A stretch of 64,000 nucleotides of DNA from Psychromarinibacter sp048262455 (GCA_048262455.1 JBLXFD010000012.1:1-64000), one strand, 5' to 3'; counted from the first letter of the stretch, positions 34,251 through 43,044 are shown. The notes: generated by a model from the letters alone, not told the origin. Numbers and translations are program-made.

Positions 34251-34886
34251 TCACGCCCGGTCCGAGGGGTGCCCGGGCATCAGGTCGTAGGGATGTTTCC
34301 AGCCGTCGAGGGCTTCGATTTGGCCAAGCCAACGGTCGATCCCACGCCATTCCGCGCGGTCGAAGCCGAAGGGCTCGGGGTAGAAGAGATAGCCGCAGCA
34401 GGAGAAATCGGCGTTGGTCGGCCCGTCGCCGACGATCCAGTCGCGGTCCGCAAGGTGCCGGTCCAGCACCTCGTAGGCCGACCGCAGCCGGCCCTGCATG
34501 AAGGTGATGACCGGGGCAGGGCGCTTGTCCTCGGGCAGGAAGTTCATCAGGAACCGCGTCATGCCGGCGACCGAAGACAACTTGTGATTGTCCCACAGCA
34601 CCCAGCGCAGCACCTCGTAGCGGGTGTCGCCTTCGCCGCCGAACCGGCCGGTGCGGTCGGTGATGTACTGCTGGATCGCGCCTGACTGGGTCAGCCGCAG
34701 ATCGCCGTCCTCCAGCACCGGCGCCTCGCCCATGACCGACACCCGGCTGCGCCAGTCGGCGTCGCGGGTGGCGCCGCCGAAGAAGTCGACCTTCACCGGC
34801 TCCCATTCCAGACCCGACAGCTCCAGCGGCAGCGCCGCCTTGTAGGAGTTTCCGGATTCGCCGAAGCAATGCAGTTCGATGGTCAT
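34251..34886 (-). CDS. Glutathione S-transferase
   Basis: The 211-residue protein has a thioredoxin-like N-terminal domain (LHCFGESGNSYKAALPLELSG; VMGEAPVLEDGDLRLTQSGAI with the cis-Pro and glutathione-binding QS) and an all-helical C-terminal domain (DWIVGDGPTNADFSCCGYLFY). It is the first gene of the thiolase-hydratase operon in Roseobacters and may detoxify reactive acyl intermediates. ATG 34886 follows GGAGGG; a longer frame without a site exists upstream. Confidence 0.9.
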   Translation of the reverse strand: MTIELHCFGESGNSYKAALPLELSGLEWEPVKVDFFGGATRDADWRSRVSVMGEAPVLEDGDLRLTQSGAIQQYITDRTGRFGGEGDTRYEVLRWVLWDNHKLSSVAGMTRFLMNFLPEDKRPAPVITFMQGRLRSAYEVLDRHLADRDWIVGDGPTNADFSCCGYLFYPEPFGFDRAEWRGIDRWLGQIEALDGWKHPYDLMPGHPSDRA

Positions 34887-35205
34887 GCGGCCCTCCAGGC
34901 CATTGCGCCCGCGGATGGGGACGGAGTGGGGGTTTCGCACCCCCACACCCCCGCGAGGTATTTTTCACAAGAAGAATATGGGAAGTCTTTACCCGCCATT
35001 AAGGTTACCGCGCCAGGATCAGCGGTGCGGTACAGGCTGAGGAGCCGATGACCGTACAAGGAGAAGCCCTGCCGGCGGCGTTGCCGTCTCCGGCAGGGTG
35101 GAAGGCCCCATGCTTCTTCTTGTCCTAAATACCTGCGCCGCAGGCGCGCCGCGCAGCGGCGCCCCGGTCGGCCTGCCGCAGGCAGGTCGATCCCCGCGCA
35201 GCGGG
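34887..35205. other. Intergenic region with two hairpins and a paired motif
   Basis: These 319 bases lie between the GST operon and the acyl-CoA dehydrogenase. There is an 8-bp hairpin at 34926-34946 (GTGGGGGT / ACCCCCAC, loop TTCGC) and a 9-bp hairpin at 35067-35098 (CCCTGCCGG / CCGGCAGGG). A motif TTCTTCTTGTGAAAAATACCTCG on the minus strand (34953-34975) recurs on the plus strand near 35108-35130 as CTTCTTCTTGTCCTAAATACCT. The region should also hold the promoter of the GST operon. No gene was found in it. Confidence 0.6.
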
Positions 35206-36366
35206 TCACTTCGCCTCCCCGGAAAAGCCCCGGGCGATCAGTTCCTTCATGATCTCGTTGGTCCCGCCATAGATCCGCTGGATCCGCGCGTCGGTCCACA
35301 TCTCGCCCACCTCGTACTCGGTCATGAAGCCGTAGCCGCCGAACAGCTGCACGCAGTCGTCGAGGATCTCCATCTCCACCTCGGTCAGCCACAGCTTGAC
35401 CATGGCGGCCTTCTCCACCGTCAGGCGGCCCTCGAGGTGCTCCGCCAGGCACTCGTTCAGGAAGGCGCGCGAGACGGCGGCCTTGGTCTGACATTCCGCC
35501 AGCTTGAACCGGGTGTTCTGGAACTGCATCAGCGGGCCGCCGAAGGCCTTCCGTTCGCGGCAGTAGGCGATGGTCCGCTCCAGCCCGCCCTCGATCGCGC
35601 CCATGGCGCCGCAGGCGATGATCAGGCGTTCCTGGGGCAGCTGCTCCATCATCTGGTAGAAGCCGCGGCCTTCTTCCATCCCCAGGATATGCTCCGGCGG
35701 GATGGCGACGTTGTCGAAGAACAGCTCGGAGGTGTCGGCGGCATGCAGGCCGATCTTCTCGAGGTTGCGGCCGCGGGCGAAGCCCTCGGCGCCGTCGGTT
35801 TCCACCAGCACCATGGTGATGCCCTTGGCCCCGGCCTTGGTGTCGGTCTTGGCCGCCACCAGCACCAGGTTGGCGTGCTGGCCGTTGGTGATGAAGGTCT
35901 TCTGCCCCGACAGCCGGTAGACGTTGCCCTCGCGCACCGCGCGGGTCTTCAGCGCCTGCAGGTCGGACCCGCCTGAGGGTTCGGTCATCGCCAGCGCCGC
36001 CACCAGTTCGCCGGAGACCATCCTCGGCAGCCAGCGCTGCTTCTGCTCCTCTGTGCCGTATTTCAGGATGTAATGCGCGACGATGCCCGAGTGGATGCCG
36101 TGGCCCCAGCTGGCCAGGTTGGCGCGGGCCTGTTCCATAAGGATCACCGCCTCGTGGCCGAAGTCGCCGCCGGGCCCGCCGTATTCCTCGGGCACCGAGG
36201 GGCACAGCAGCCCCAGCGCACCGGCCTGTTCCCAAATATCGCGGTCCATCTCGCCCTGCTGCCGCCAGCGCGCGAAATGCGGCTTCCATTCCTCGGTGAT
36301 GAATTTTCGTGTCATGTCGGCGAGCATCTCGTGCTCGTCCGTCCGCCAGCCCGTGGTGGCCCCCAT
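35206..36366 (-). CDS. Acyl-CoA dehydrogenase, FAD-dependent
   Basis: The 386-residue flavoenzyme oxidises acyl-CoA to trans-2-enoyl-CoA. Substrate and FAD signatures are present: ALAMTEPSGGSDLQALKTRA, GQKTFITNGQHANLV, and QLFGGYGFMTEYEVG. The catalytic Glu is in IYGGTNEIMKELIARGF near the C-terminus, the position used by medium/short-chain type enzymes. It precedes the fadJ/fadA/GST set on the same strand and follows a small gene by 17 bases. Confidence 0.93.
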   Translation of the reverse strand: MGATTGWRTDEHEMLADMTRKFITEEWKPHFARWRQQGEMDRDIWEQAGALGLLCPSVPEEYGGPGGDFGHEAVILMEQARANLASWGHGIHSGIVAHYILKYGTEEQKQRWLPRMVSGELVAALAMTEPSGGSDLQALKTRAVREGNVYRLSGQKTFITNGQHANLVLVAAKTDTKAGAKGITMVLVETDGAEGFARGRNLEKIGLHAADTSELFFDNVAIPPEHILGMEEGRGFYQMMEQLPQERLIIACGAMGAIEGGLERTIAYCRERKAFGGPLMQFQNTRFKLAECQTKAAVSRAFLNECLAEHLEGRLTVEKAAMVKLWLTEVEMEILDDCVQLFGGYGFMTEYEVGEMWTDARIQRIYGGTNEIMKELIARGFSGEAK

Positions 36367-36383
36367 TCTTCCGTCCCTTTCCC

Positions 36384-36596
36384 CTAGCGCTTGCGCGCTT
36401 CCAGCTCCGAGTTGAACAGCCGCAGACGCGCGGTCAGGTTCTCCTCGTGCGTGACACTGTCGAAATGCTCGAACAGGAAGGACAGCGCCTCTCCCTCGTC
36501 CAGTCCCGCCTCGTGGGCGAAGCGCTTGAGCCGGCGGTATCCGTCCTCGGTCATCCCCACGTTGAAGCGCCGGGTCAGGCGAAAGCGTTTCGGCAT
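36384..36596 (-). CDS. Small helical protein between two acyl-CoA dehydrogenases
   Basis: The 70-residue basic protein (MPKRFRLTRRFNVGMTEDGY ...) has a short beta-strand-like start followed by a helix-helix segment (RLKRFAHEAGLDEGEALSFLFEHFDSV), a pattern compatible with a ribbon-helix-helix DNA-binding fold. No named family was identified. It is in frame with standard GC-rich codon use and sits 17 bases from the next gene, so it looks real. It might be a local regulator. Confidence 0.65.
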   Translation of the reverse strand: MPKRFRLTRRFNVGMTEDGYRRLKRFAHEAGLDEGEALSFLFEHFDSVTHEENLTARLRLFNSELEARKR

Positions 36597-36644
36597 TGTC
36601 CCTCCGTCGATCGCGGCCGCCGGGTGGCGGCCGTCCGGGACAGC

Positions 36645-38423
36645 CTAGAAGTTCGGGGCGTCGAGGGCCATCACCGGATCGGCCCCCGAGCGGATCCGCG
36701 CAAGGTGCGTGGCCGCGGCCGGAAGCTGACGCGCCATGTAGTAGCGCCCGGTGGCGATCTTGGTCTCGTGGAACGTGGCGTCACCGGTGCCCGCCTCCAG
36801 CGCCGCGTAGCTGGCGACCGCCATCTTCGACCACATCAGGCCCAGGCAGACATGCCCGAACAGGTGCATGAAGTCGTAGGACCCCGCCAGCGCATGGTTG
36901 GGGTTCTTCATGCCGTTCTGCATGAAGAACATCCCCGCCGACTGCAGCGCCTTCGAGGCCTCCTTCAGCGGCTCGAGGAATCCGGCCTTCAGCTCCAGGT
37001 GATTCTCGTGCTCGGCGATGAACGACTTCACCAGCTCGAAGAAGGCCATCATGGTCTTGCCGCCGTGCTGGGCCAGTTTGCGGCCCACCAGGTCCAGCGA
37101 CTGGATGCCGTTGGTACCCTCGTAGATCATGGTGATGCGGGCGTCGCGGACGAACTGCTCGATCCCCCATTCACGGGTGAAGCCGGAGCCGCCCAGCGTC
37201 TGCTGCGCCAGCACGCAGGTGTCAAAGCCCTTGTCGGTCAGGAAGCCCTTGATGACAGGGGTCAGCAGCGAGATCATCGCCTCGGCCTGCGCGTCCTCGC
37301 CCCGGTGGGCGCGGTCGATCATCATCGCGCCCCAGTAGACGAAGGCGCGGGCCCCTTCGACAAAAGCCTTCTGGTCCATCAGGTTGCGGCGCACGTCGGG
37401 GTGCACGATGATCGGGTCCGCCGGCCCGTCGGGGTTCTTCGCGCCCGTTACGTCGCGGCCTTGCAGGCGTTCCAGCGCGAAGTCGCGGGCGTTCTCGTAG
37501 GCCACCGCCGCCTGGGCGAAGCCCTGGATGCCGACGCCGATCCGGGCCTCGTTCATCATGGTGAACATCGCCCGCATGCCCTTGTGCAGCTCGCCGATCA
37601 GGAAACCCGTGGCGCCGTCGTAGTTCATCACGCAGGTGGCGTTGCCGTGGATGCCCATCTTCTCTTCGAGCCCGCCGCAAGACAGTGCGTTGCGAGCCCC
37701 GGGGGCGCCGCTTTCGTCCGGCAGGAACTTCGGCACGATGAACAGCGAGATACCCTTGGTGCCCTCGCCGCCGCCGGGGGCCTTGGCCAGCACCAGGTGG
37801 ATGATGTTCTCGGACAGGTCATGCTCGCCCGCCGAGATCCAGATCTTCTGGCCGGTGATGCGGTAGCTGCCGTCGTCCTGCGGCTCGGCCTTGGTGCGGA
37901 TCAGTCCGAGGTCGGTGCCGCAATGCGGCTCTGTCAGGTTCATGGTGCCGGACCATTCGCCCGAGATCATCTTGGGCAGGTACAGCGCCTTCTGGTCCTC
38001 GGACCCGTGGACGTGGATCGCGGAATAGGCGCCGTGGGTCAGGCCCTGGTACATGTTGAAGGCCATGTTGGCCGAGACCAGCATCTCCCCAACCGCCGAG
38101 GACAGCAGGTAGGGCATGCCCTGGCCGCCATACTCCGGGTCCGCGTCCAGCCCCATCCAGCCGCCTTCGCGCAGCTGGTCGTAGGCCGCCTTGAAGCCCT
38201 CCGGCGTGCGGACCTCGCCATTTTCCAGCCGGCAGCCCTGCCGGTCGCCCACCCCGTTCAGCGGCGCCAGCACCTCCGACGCGATCTTGCCGGCCTCTTC
38301 CAGCACCGCCGAGGTGAATCCCTCGTCCAGTTCGGAGTAGCCCGGGATGTCGGCCTCGGAAACCTTCAGGACCTCGTGCAGAAGGAACTGCTGATCGCGC
38401 AGCGGCGGGGTGTAACTGGGCAT
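36645..38423 (-). CDS. Acyl-CoA dehydrogenase, long form (DmdC-like)
   Basis: The 592-residue enzyme has the extra N-terminal segment (MPSYTPPLRDQQFLLHEVL) and C-terminal extension of the long acyl-CoA dehydrogenases. MNLTEPHCGTDLGLIRTKA, GQKIWISAGEHDLSENI and the catalytic Glu in MIYEGTNGIQSLDLVGRKL are present. This family includes DmdC (3-methylthiopropanoyl-CoA dehydrogenase) and broad FadE enzymes, so DMSP catabolism or fatty acid oxidation are both possible. It lies 48 bases from the small RHH-like gene. Confidence 0.9.
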   Translation of the reverse strand: MPSYTPPLRDQQFLLHEVLKVSEADIPGYSELDEGFTSAVLEEAGKIASEVLAPLNGVGDRQGCRLENGEVRTPEGFKAAYDQLREGGWMGLDADPEYGGQGMPYLLSSAVGEMLVSANMAFNMYQGLTHGAYSAIHVHGSEDQKALYLPKMISGEWSGTMNLTEPHCGTDLGLIRTKAEPQDDGSYRITGQKIWISAGEHDLSENIIHLVLAKAPGGGEGTKGISLFIVPKFLPDESGAPGARNALSCGGLEEKMGIHGNATCVMNYDGATGFLIGELHKGMRAMFTMMNEARIGVGIQGFAQAAVAYENARDFALERLQGRDVTGAKNPDGPADPIIVHPDVRRNLMDQKAFVEGARAFVYWGAMMIDRAHRGEDAQAEAMISLLTPVIKGFLTDKGFDTCVLAQQTLGGSGFTREWGIEQFVRDARITMIYEGTNGIQSLDLVGRKLAQHGGKTMMAFFELVKSFIAEHENHLELKAGFLEPLKEASKALQSAGMFFMQNGMKNPNHALAGSYDFMHLFGHVCLGLMWSKMAVASYAALEAGTGDATFHETKIATGRYYMARQLPAAATHLARIRSGADPVMALDAPNF

Positions 38424-38471
38424 GAAGGCTCCTGGCCGGAAGATATGTAGGGTAGGGAGGTTAAGCCGCAG

Positions 38472-38870
38472 TTACTCCGCGGCCTTGCCGTGACCGAAGG
38501 AGTCGATCACCTTCTGGCCCCAGTCCAGTTGTTCCTTCAGCTCGCCGATGGTCTCGATCAGTTCGTCGCGCTGGCGTTCCATGTCGGCCAGCCGCGCGCG
38601 GCCGGCGGCATAGGCGCTTTGGAACTGGGCCTGCTGGCCGCCGTCCTGGTCGTAGAGATCCAGCAGCTGGCGGATCTCCTCCAGCGAGAAGCCGAAGCGC
38701 TTGCCGCGCAGGATCAGCTTCAGCCGGGCGCGGTCGCGGCGGGTGAAAAGGCGTTTGTTGCCTTGTCGGATTGGGGAAAGAAGTTCCTTTGACTCGTAAA
38801 AACGCAAGGTCCGCGGCGTGACCTCGTAGGTCTCGCACATCTCTCGGATCGTCATGACAGTCTCAGCCAT
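38472..38870 (-). CDS. MerR-family regulator 1
   Basis: The 132-residue protein has an N-terminal MerR winged helix (MTIREMCETYEVTPRTLRFY, RRDRARLKLILRGKRFGFSLEEI) and a C-terminal coiled coil of about 60 residues, with no metal-binding cysteines. Such MerR proteins (LiuR/PsrA-like) control acyl-CoA and branched-chain catabolism in Proteobacteria. GAGGGATAGG precedes ATG 38870. A 13-base motif found also before the next MerR gene lies just upstream of it (38957-38969). Confidence 0.85.
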   Translation of the reverse strand: MAETVMTIREMCETYEVTPRTLRFYESKELLSPIRQGNKRLFTRRDRARLKLILRGKRFGFSLEEIRQLLDLYDQDGGQQAQFQSAYAAGRARLADMERQRDELIETIGELKEQLDWGQKVIDSFGHGKAAE

Positions 38871-38956
38871 CCTATCCCTCTCAGTGGTTGTGGCGGAACG
38901 GCCCAATTGACCAATCATTGCATCCGCATCAAGCCCGATGCCGGTGCTCGCCGTCG

Positions 38957-38969
38957 TAACGTCACGTCA
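38957..38969 (-). promoter_or_regulatory. Putative MerR operator (copy 1)
   Basis: On the minus strand it reads TGACGTGACGTTA, one base different from the copy at 39374. It lies just after the stop of MerR 2 and before MerR 1, at a distance suited to a promoter for the second regulator gene. Repetition at two MerR genes supports an operator for one or both proteins. Confidence 0.5.
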
Positions 38970-39359
38970 TCAGCCGGTTTGTTGCGACCGTTGGGGAAGA
39001 TGGGACTGCGCCTCGTCCCGCAAAGTCTGTAACTCGTCAATGGTATCGTCCAATTCGGACCTTTGTTGGCGCAGGACCGACAATTGCCGGTCCGCGTGTT
39101 CGGCCCAGGCCTGCATCTGCGCGGCCGTGCCCTTCTCCTCGTAGATCTGAAGCCACTGCCGGATCTCCTCCAGCGAGAAGCCGAAGCGTCTGCCGCGCAG
39201 GATCAGGGTCATGCGAGCGATCTCTCTCGCCCCGTAAAATCTTGATCTCCCTTCCTTTTCCGGAGAGAGAAGTTCAATGTACTCGTAGTAACGAAGGGTC
39301 CGGGGCGTCACGTCGAAGCGGGCGCACATCTCCTTGAAACTCAAAAGGTCGGCGATCAT
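38970..39359 (-). CDS. MerR-family regulator 2
   Basis: The 129-residue product is a clear paralogue of the next gene (FKEMCARFDVTPRTLRYYEY, RMTLILRGRRFGFSLEEIRQWL) with the same coiled-coil end. It also lacks metal-binding Cys. The two genes are tandem, 99 bases apart, and upstream of the beta-oxidation cluster, which they probably regulate. A TGACGTAACGTTA element sits 15 bases before its start. Confidence 0.85.
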   Translation of the reverse strand: MIADLLSFKEMCARFDVTPRTLRYYEYIELLSPEKEGRSRFYGAREIARMTLILRGRRFGFSLEEIRQWLQIYEEKGTAAQMQAWAEHADRQLSVLRQQRSELDDTIDELQTLRDEAQSHLPQRSQQTG

Positions 39360-39373
39360 CTAAAATACCCTCC

Positions 39374-39386
39374 TGACGTAACGTTA
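39374..39386 (+). promoter_or_regulatory. Putative MerR operator (copy 2)
   Basis: TGACGTAACGTTA is an imperfect palindrome-like element 15 bases upstream of MerR regulator 2. It matches the element before MerR 1 at 12 of 13 positions. Likely recognised by the encoded regulators for autoregulation. Confidence 0.5.
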
Positions 39387-39475
39387 AGCGCAGGTGGACC
39401 GACGTACAATTATAATCGGCGAAACACCTGTGTACAGGAATACGTCCGTGAGGAAAACTTAGATCAGTTACAGGC

Positions 39476-40624
39476 TCAATCCATAAAACCGGGGGCGAGG
39501 AAATAGAAGCCGTAGGCGACGATCAGCGCCGGAACGGCGGAATACAGCGTAGCCACCACGGCCGCCTTGGGGTTCAGCGCGATGGCCGGGAACAGCGCGT
39601 CGCCGTCGTTCGAGATCGCGTTGCCGATCAGCGCCGAGAAGGGCACCACGCCGTTGATGTAGAGGGTGCAGACCAGCACCTGCGGCCCGCAGCCCGGAAC
39701 GAAGCCCACGAGGATCGCGATCAGCGGCAGCAGCGGCGCGACGGTGGCGAACAGGGCTTCGAGATCCAGTCCGGCGTAGGCAGCCAGGTAGTCATAGGCG
39801 AGGTAGGCGCCGATCACCCAGATCGAGATGAAGCTGGTCTCTTCCGCCATCCGCGTCACCGGCGAGTCCTGCGGGTTGGTCATCGCCTGCAGCGGCGAGG
39901 TGGACCAGATGAACAGCCCCAGCGCGGTGCCCACCAGCGCCAGCCAGACCACCGGCAGCCCGAAGAGCGTGGCGATCTCCACCTGTCCCAGCTGCGCGCC
40001 GCCCACCACCAGCCCCGGTGCCGCCAGCAGCAGGTAGCCGATGTCCTGCGGCCGGGTGCGGCCGATCAGCGGGGCGATCTGGCAGGCGCCGGCGTTGGCG
40101 CTGCGGAACTCGGTACGGTTCAGGGCGTCCACCGCCCAGCCCGACAGGATGCCGACCCCGAAGGACAGCGGCAGCACCACAAGGGCCGCGTCGGGGCGGG
40201 TGGCGATCAGCAGGAAGGCCGCGTCGCCCATGGTGGCCGTCAGCGTCGCTACAACGGCGCCGAAGCCGACGTTGCCGGAGGAGTAGGCCGCAACCACCAC
40301 CACCGCGCCGCCGCAGCCCGGTGTCGCCCCAAGCAGCGCCGCCATCGGCACCTGGAAGCCCTTTGCGTTCTTCAGCGAGGCGCCGATGTCGAAGTTGAAC
40401 AGCTTTTCCGCGCCGTAGAACAGCAGCAGCGTCGCGGCGACGAAGACCGAGACCTGCACGTAGGCGTCGGTGATCAGCGAGCGCGTCAATTCTCCCAGCC
40501 CGCCTGGCATCACCGCCAGCGCCAGCAGCACCAGCGCCACCAGCAGCCGTCGCGGCCGGAACGGTCCAAATCGGAAGGGGACGGCGTAGGCAGTGGTCTG
40601 CGGTGCCGGATCCGAGAGGGACAT
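39476..40624 (-). CDS. mntX: Predicted manganese transporter, MntX/ArsP_2-type permease
   Basis: The 382-residue membrane protein has ten or so helices in two halves. Each half carries a Gly/Cys turn of the same type: LLGATPGCGGAVVVVAAYSSG and LVGFVPGCGPQVLVCTLYING. This pattern fits the putative 10-TM heavy-metal exporter family, known in Rhodobacterales as a predicted Mur-regulated Mn transporter. A Fur/Mur-like palindrome lies 16 bases upstream of the start. Direction of transport and metal are inferred, not proven. Confidence 0.75.
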   Translation of the reverse strand: MSLSDPAPQTTAYAVPFRFGPFRPRRLLVALVLLALAVMPGGLGELTRSLITDAYVQVSVFVAATLLLFYGAEKLFNFDIGASLKNAKGFQVPMAALLGATPGCGGAVVVVAAYSSGNVGFGAVVATLTATMGDAAFLLIATRPDAALVVLPLSFGVGILSGWAVDALNRTEFRSANAGACQIAPLIGRTRPQDIGYLLLAAPGLVVGGAQLGQVEIATLFGLPVVWLALVGTALGLFIWSTSPLQAMTNPQDSPVTRMAEETSFISIWVIGAYLAYDYLAAYAGLDLEALFATVAPLLPLIAILVGFVPGCGPQVLVCTLYINGVVPFSALIGNAISNDGDALFPAIALNPKAAVVATLYSAVPALIVAYGFYFLAPGFMD

Positions 40625-40639
40625 CTTGCGCTCCTGCGA

Positions 40640-40656
40640 TTGCGAATAATTCTCAA
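40640..40656. promoter_or_regulatory. Fur/Mur-type box
   Basis: TTGCGAATAATTCTCAA is a 17-base palindrome with one mismatched pair and an AT core like classic Fur-family sites. It lies 16 bases from the mntX start on one side and 82 bases before the preferred start of the divergent thioesterase gene on the other. It is expected to bind Mur or Fur and repress mntX when manganese or iron is sufficient. Confidence 0.65.
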
Positions 40657-40737
40657 TTGCGGAAGATAGCACTTGCGATGGGCAATGCAAGGGTCGAAGA
40701 AAAGGGCAGTTTTCCAGCAACCGCCGAGGCGCACCCG

Positions 40738-41175
40738 ATGGCCATGAGCCCCGAGCAGTATTTCGCCGTCGCACGACAGTTCATCGAGGCCCTGCCGCAT
40801 TCGCGCGCGCTGGGCATGAAGCTGGAGGCCTTCGGCGAGGGCAGGGCGGCGATCTCCATGGGCTACGACGAGCGGTTCATCGGCGACCCGGTGACCCGGG
40901 TGATCCACGGCGGCGCGGTCTCGGCGCTGATGGATACCTGCGGCGGCGCGGCGGTGATGAGCCATCCGCAGGCCGCCGCGAAAAGCACGGCGACGCTGGA
41001 TTTGCGCATCGATTACATGCGCCCCGCCACCCCCGGCCAGACCATCACCGCCCGGGCCGAATGCTACCACGTCACCCGTTCCGTCGCCTTCGTCCGCGCC
41101 ACCGCCACCGACGACGACACCGACAACCCGGTCGCCGCCGCCACCGGCGCCTTTACCGTGGAGCGCGAGGAATGA
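40738..41175 (+). CDS. PaaI-type hot-dog thioesterase 1
   Basis: The product (145 residues from ATG 40738) has the hot-dog signature VTRVIHGGAVSALMDTCGGAAVM with the catalytic-loop His-Gly-Gly and Asp, and ends in a beta-rich core (RIDYMRPATPGQTITARAEC). It probably hydrolyses an acyl-CoA. Upstream ATGs at 40603 and 40678 are in frame; the first would overlap the mntX promoter, so the short form is preferred with some doubt. Its stop overlaps the next gene's ATG. Confidence 0.85.
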   Translation: MAMSPEQYFAVARQFIEALPHSRALGMKLEAFGEGRAAISMGYDERFIGDPVTRVIHGGAVSALMDTCGGAAVMSHPQAAAKSTATLDLRIDYMRPATPGQTITARAECYHVTRSVAFVRATATDDDTDNPVAAATGAFTVEREE

Positions 41176-41690
41176 GCCCCCGGCGCGGCCGGCCGGAGCC
41201 GGTTCAGGTAGTCAAGCAGCGCCGGGACGCGGCCTTGATGGCGCTGGTGGAGGGGGTGCCCTACATCCGCTTCCTCGGCATCCGGTTCGAGCGTCACGGC
41301 GACGAGCTGACCGCCCTGATGCCCTACCACGACCAGCTGGTGGGCAATCCGATGCTGCCGGCCCTGCACGGCGGCGCCACCGCCGCCTTCCTCGAGGTGG
41401 CGGCGATAATCGAACTGTCCTGGGCCTGGCTCTGGCCCGACATCGAAAGCGGCCGTATCGACCCGGAATCGATCCGGCCAGAAACATTGCCCCGGCTGCC
41501 CAAGACCATCGACTTCACCGTCGACTACCTGCGCTCGGGCCTGCCGCGCGACGCCTATGCGCGGGCGCGGGTGAACCGCTCGGGGCGGCGCTATGCCTCG
41601 GTGCACGTCGAGGCCTGGCAGGACAACCGCGCCCGGCCCCACGCCCAGGCCACCGCGCACTTCCTGATGCCGCCGAAGCCCGAGCAATGA
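41172..41690 (+). CDS. PaaI-type hot-dog thioesterase 2
   Basis: The 172-residue paralogue has the motif NPMLPALHGGATAAFLEVAAIIEL and a C-terminal YARARVNRSGRRYASVHVEAW. It is overlapped by four bases with both neighbours (ATGA at each end), so the two thioesterases and the MATE pump are one tightly coupled operon. It has a Trp-rich insertion (LSWAWLWPDIESG) compared with the first copy. Substrate unknown. Confidence 0.85.
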   Translation: MSPRRGRPEPVQVVKQRRDAALMALVEGVPYIRFLGIRFERHGDELTALMPYHDQLVGNPMLPALHGGATAAFLEVAAIIELSWAWLWPDIESGRIDPESIRPETLPRLPKTIDFTVDYLRSGLPRDAYARARVNRSGRRYASVHVEAWQDNRARPHAQATAHFLMPPKPEQ

Positions 41691-43036
41691 CCACGCCAGA
41701 GACGGCGGCGCCCGCGGGCCCGCCAGGTCACCGCCGGGTGCTGCGCATCGCCCTGCCGATCGTGCTGTCGAACGCCACCATCCCGATCCTCGGGGCGGTG
41801 GACACCGGCGTCGTCGGCCAGATGGGCCTTGCCGCGCCCATCGGGGCGGTGGGGATCGGCACGGTGATCCTGACCACGCTCTACTGGCTGTTCGGCTTCT
41901 TGCGGATGGGCACCACCGGCATGGTCGCCCAGTCCCGCGGCGCGGGCGACGGCGCCGAAACCGGCGCGCTGCTGATGCGCGGGCTGCTGTTCGCCGCCGT
42001 CATGGGCGCGCTGCTGGTGGCGGGGCAGGCGGGGCTGTTCTGGGCCGCGCTGCGGCTGGCTCCCGCCTCGGCCGAGGTCGAGACGCTGGCCCGCCAGTAC
42101 CTCGCCATCCGCATCTGGGGCGCGCCCGCGGCCATCGCGATCTTCGCGCTGACCGGCTGGCTGATCGGGGTGGAGCGCACCCGCGGCGTACTGGTGATGC
42201 AGCTGTGGATGAACGGGCTGAACGTGGTGCTGGACGTCTGGTTCGTGCTGGGGCTGGGCTGGGGCGTGCAGGGGGTGGCCATCGCCACGCTGATCGCCGA
42301 GTACAGCGGCCTCGCCATGGGCCTGTGGCTGTGCCGCGGCGCCTTCGCGGGCAACCAGTGGCGCGACTGGCCGCGGGTCTTCGACCCGGCGCGGCTGAGG
42401 CGGATGCTGGCGGTGAACGGCGACATCATGCTGCGCTCGGTGGTGCTGACGGCCTCCTTCACCACCTTCATGTTCCTCGCCGCAGACTTCGGCGACGTCA
42501 CCCTCGCCGCCAACCAGGTGCTGCTGCAGTTCCTCGAGATCGCCGCCTTCGCGCTGGACGGCTTCGCCTTCTCCGCCGAGGCGCTGGTGGGCGCGGCCGT
42601 GGGCGCGCGCCGGCAGGCGGACCTGCGCCGCGCGGCGATCATCACCTCGCAGTGGGGCGTCGGCTGCGCGGTGGCGCTGGGGCTGGTGTTCTGGCTGGCA
42701 GGCGGCGCGGTGATCGACCTGATGACCACCTCCGAGGAGGTCCGCGCCGAGGCCCGCCGCTATCTGCCCTGGCTGGCCGCCGCGCCGCTGATCAGCGTCG
42801 CCGCCTACATGTACGACGGCATCTTCATCGGCGCGACTTGGACCCGAGAGATGCGGGTGGCGGCGCTGCAGTCGGTGGCGGTCTACGTGGCGGCGCTGGC
42901 GGTGCTGGTGCCGCTGATCGGCAACCACGGGCTGTGGGCGGCGCTGATGGTGCTGAACGTGATGCGGGCGGTGACGCTGGGCCTGCGCTATCCGCGGCTG
43001 GAGCGGGGGGTGGCGGGGGCCTCGCGGGGGATATGA
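41687..43036 (+). CDS. MATE-family efflux transporter
   Basis: The 449-residue protein has twelve membrane segments in two halves with the NorM/DinF pattern: LPIVLSNATIPILGAVDTGVVGQ at the start and LFGFLRMGTTGMVAQSRGAGD. It exports cationic compounds or metabolites using a Na+ or H+ gradient. It starts inside the stop of the preceding thioesterase. A copy of the 214-bp repeat family follows directly after its stop. Confidence 0.92.
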   Translation: MTTPETAAPAGPPGHRRVLRIALPIVLSNATIPILGAVDTGVVGQMGLAAPIGAVGIGTVILTTLYWLFGFLRMGTTGMVAQSRGAGDGAETGALLMRGLLFAAVMGALLVAGQAGLFWAALRLAPASAEVETLARQYLAIRIWGAPAAIAIFALTGWLIGVERTRGVLVMQLWMNGLNVVLDVWFVLGLGWGVQGVAIATLIAEYSGLAMGLWLCRGAFAGNQWRDWPRVFDPARLRRMLAVNGDIMLRSVVLTASFTTFMFLAADFGDVTLAANQVLLQFLEIAAFALDGFAFSAEALVGAAVGARRQADLRRAAIITSQWGVGCAVALGLVFWLAGGAVIDLMTTSEEVRAEARRYLPWLAAAPLISVAAYMYDGIFIGATWTREMRVAALQSVAVYVAALAVLVPLIGNHGLWAALMVLNVMRAVTLGLRYPRLERGVAGASRGI

Positions 43037-43044
43037 GCGCGACG

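Noticed and set aside
35098..35976. 292-codon plus-strand frame opposite the acyl-CoA dehydrogenase
   Set aside because: The His/Gly/Gln-rich composition has no motif and the opposite strand encodes an intact dehydrogenase.
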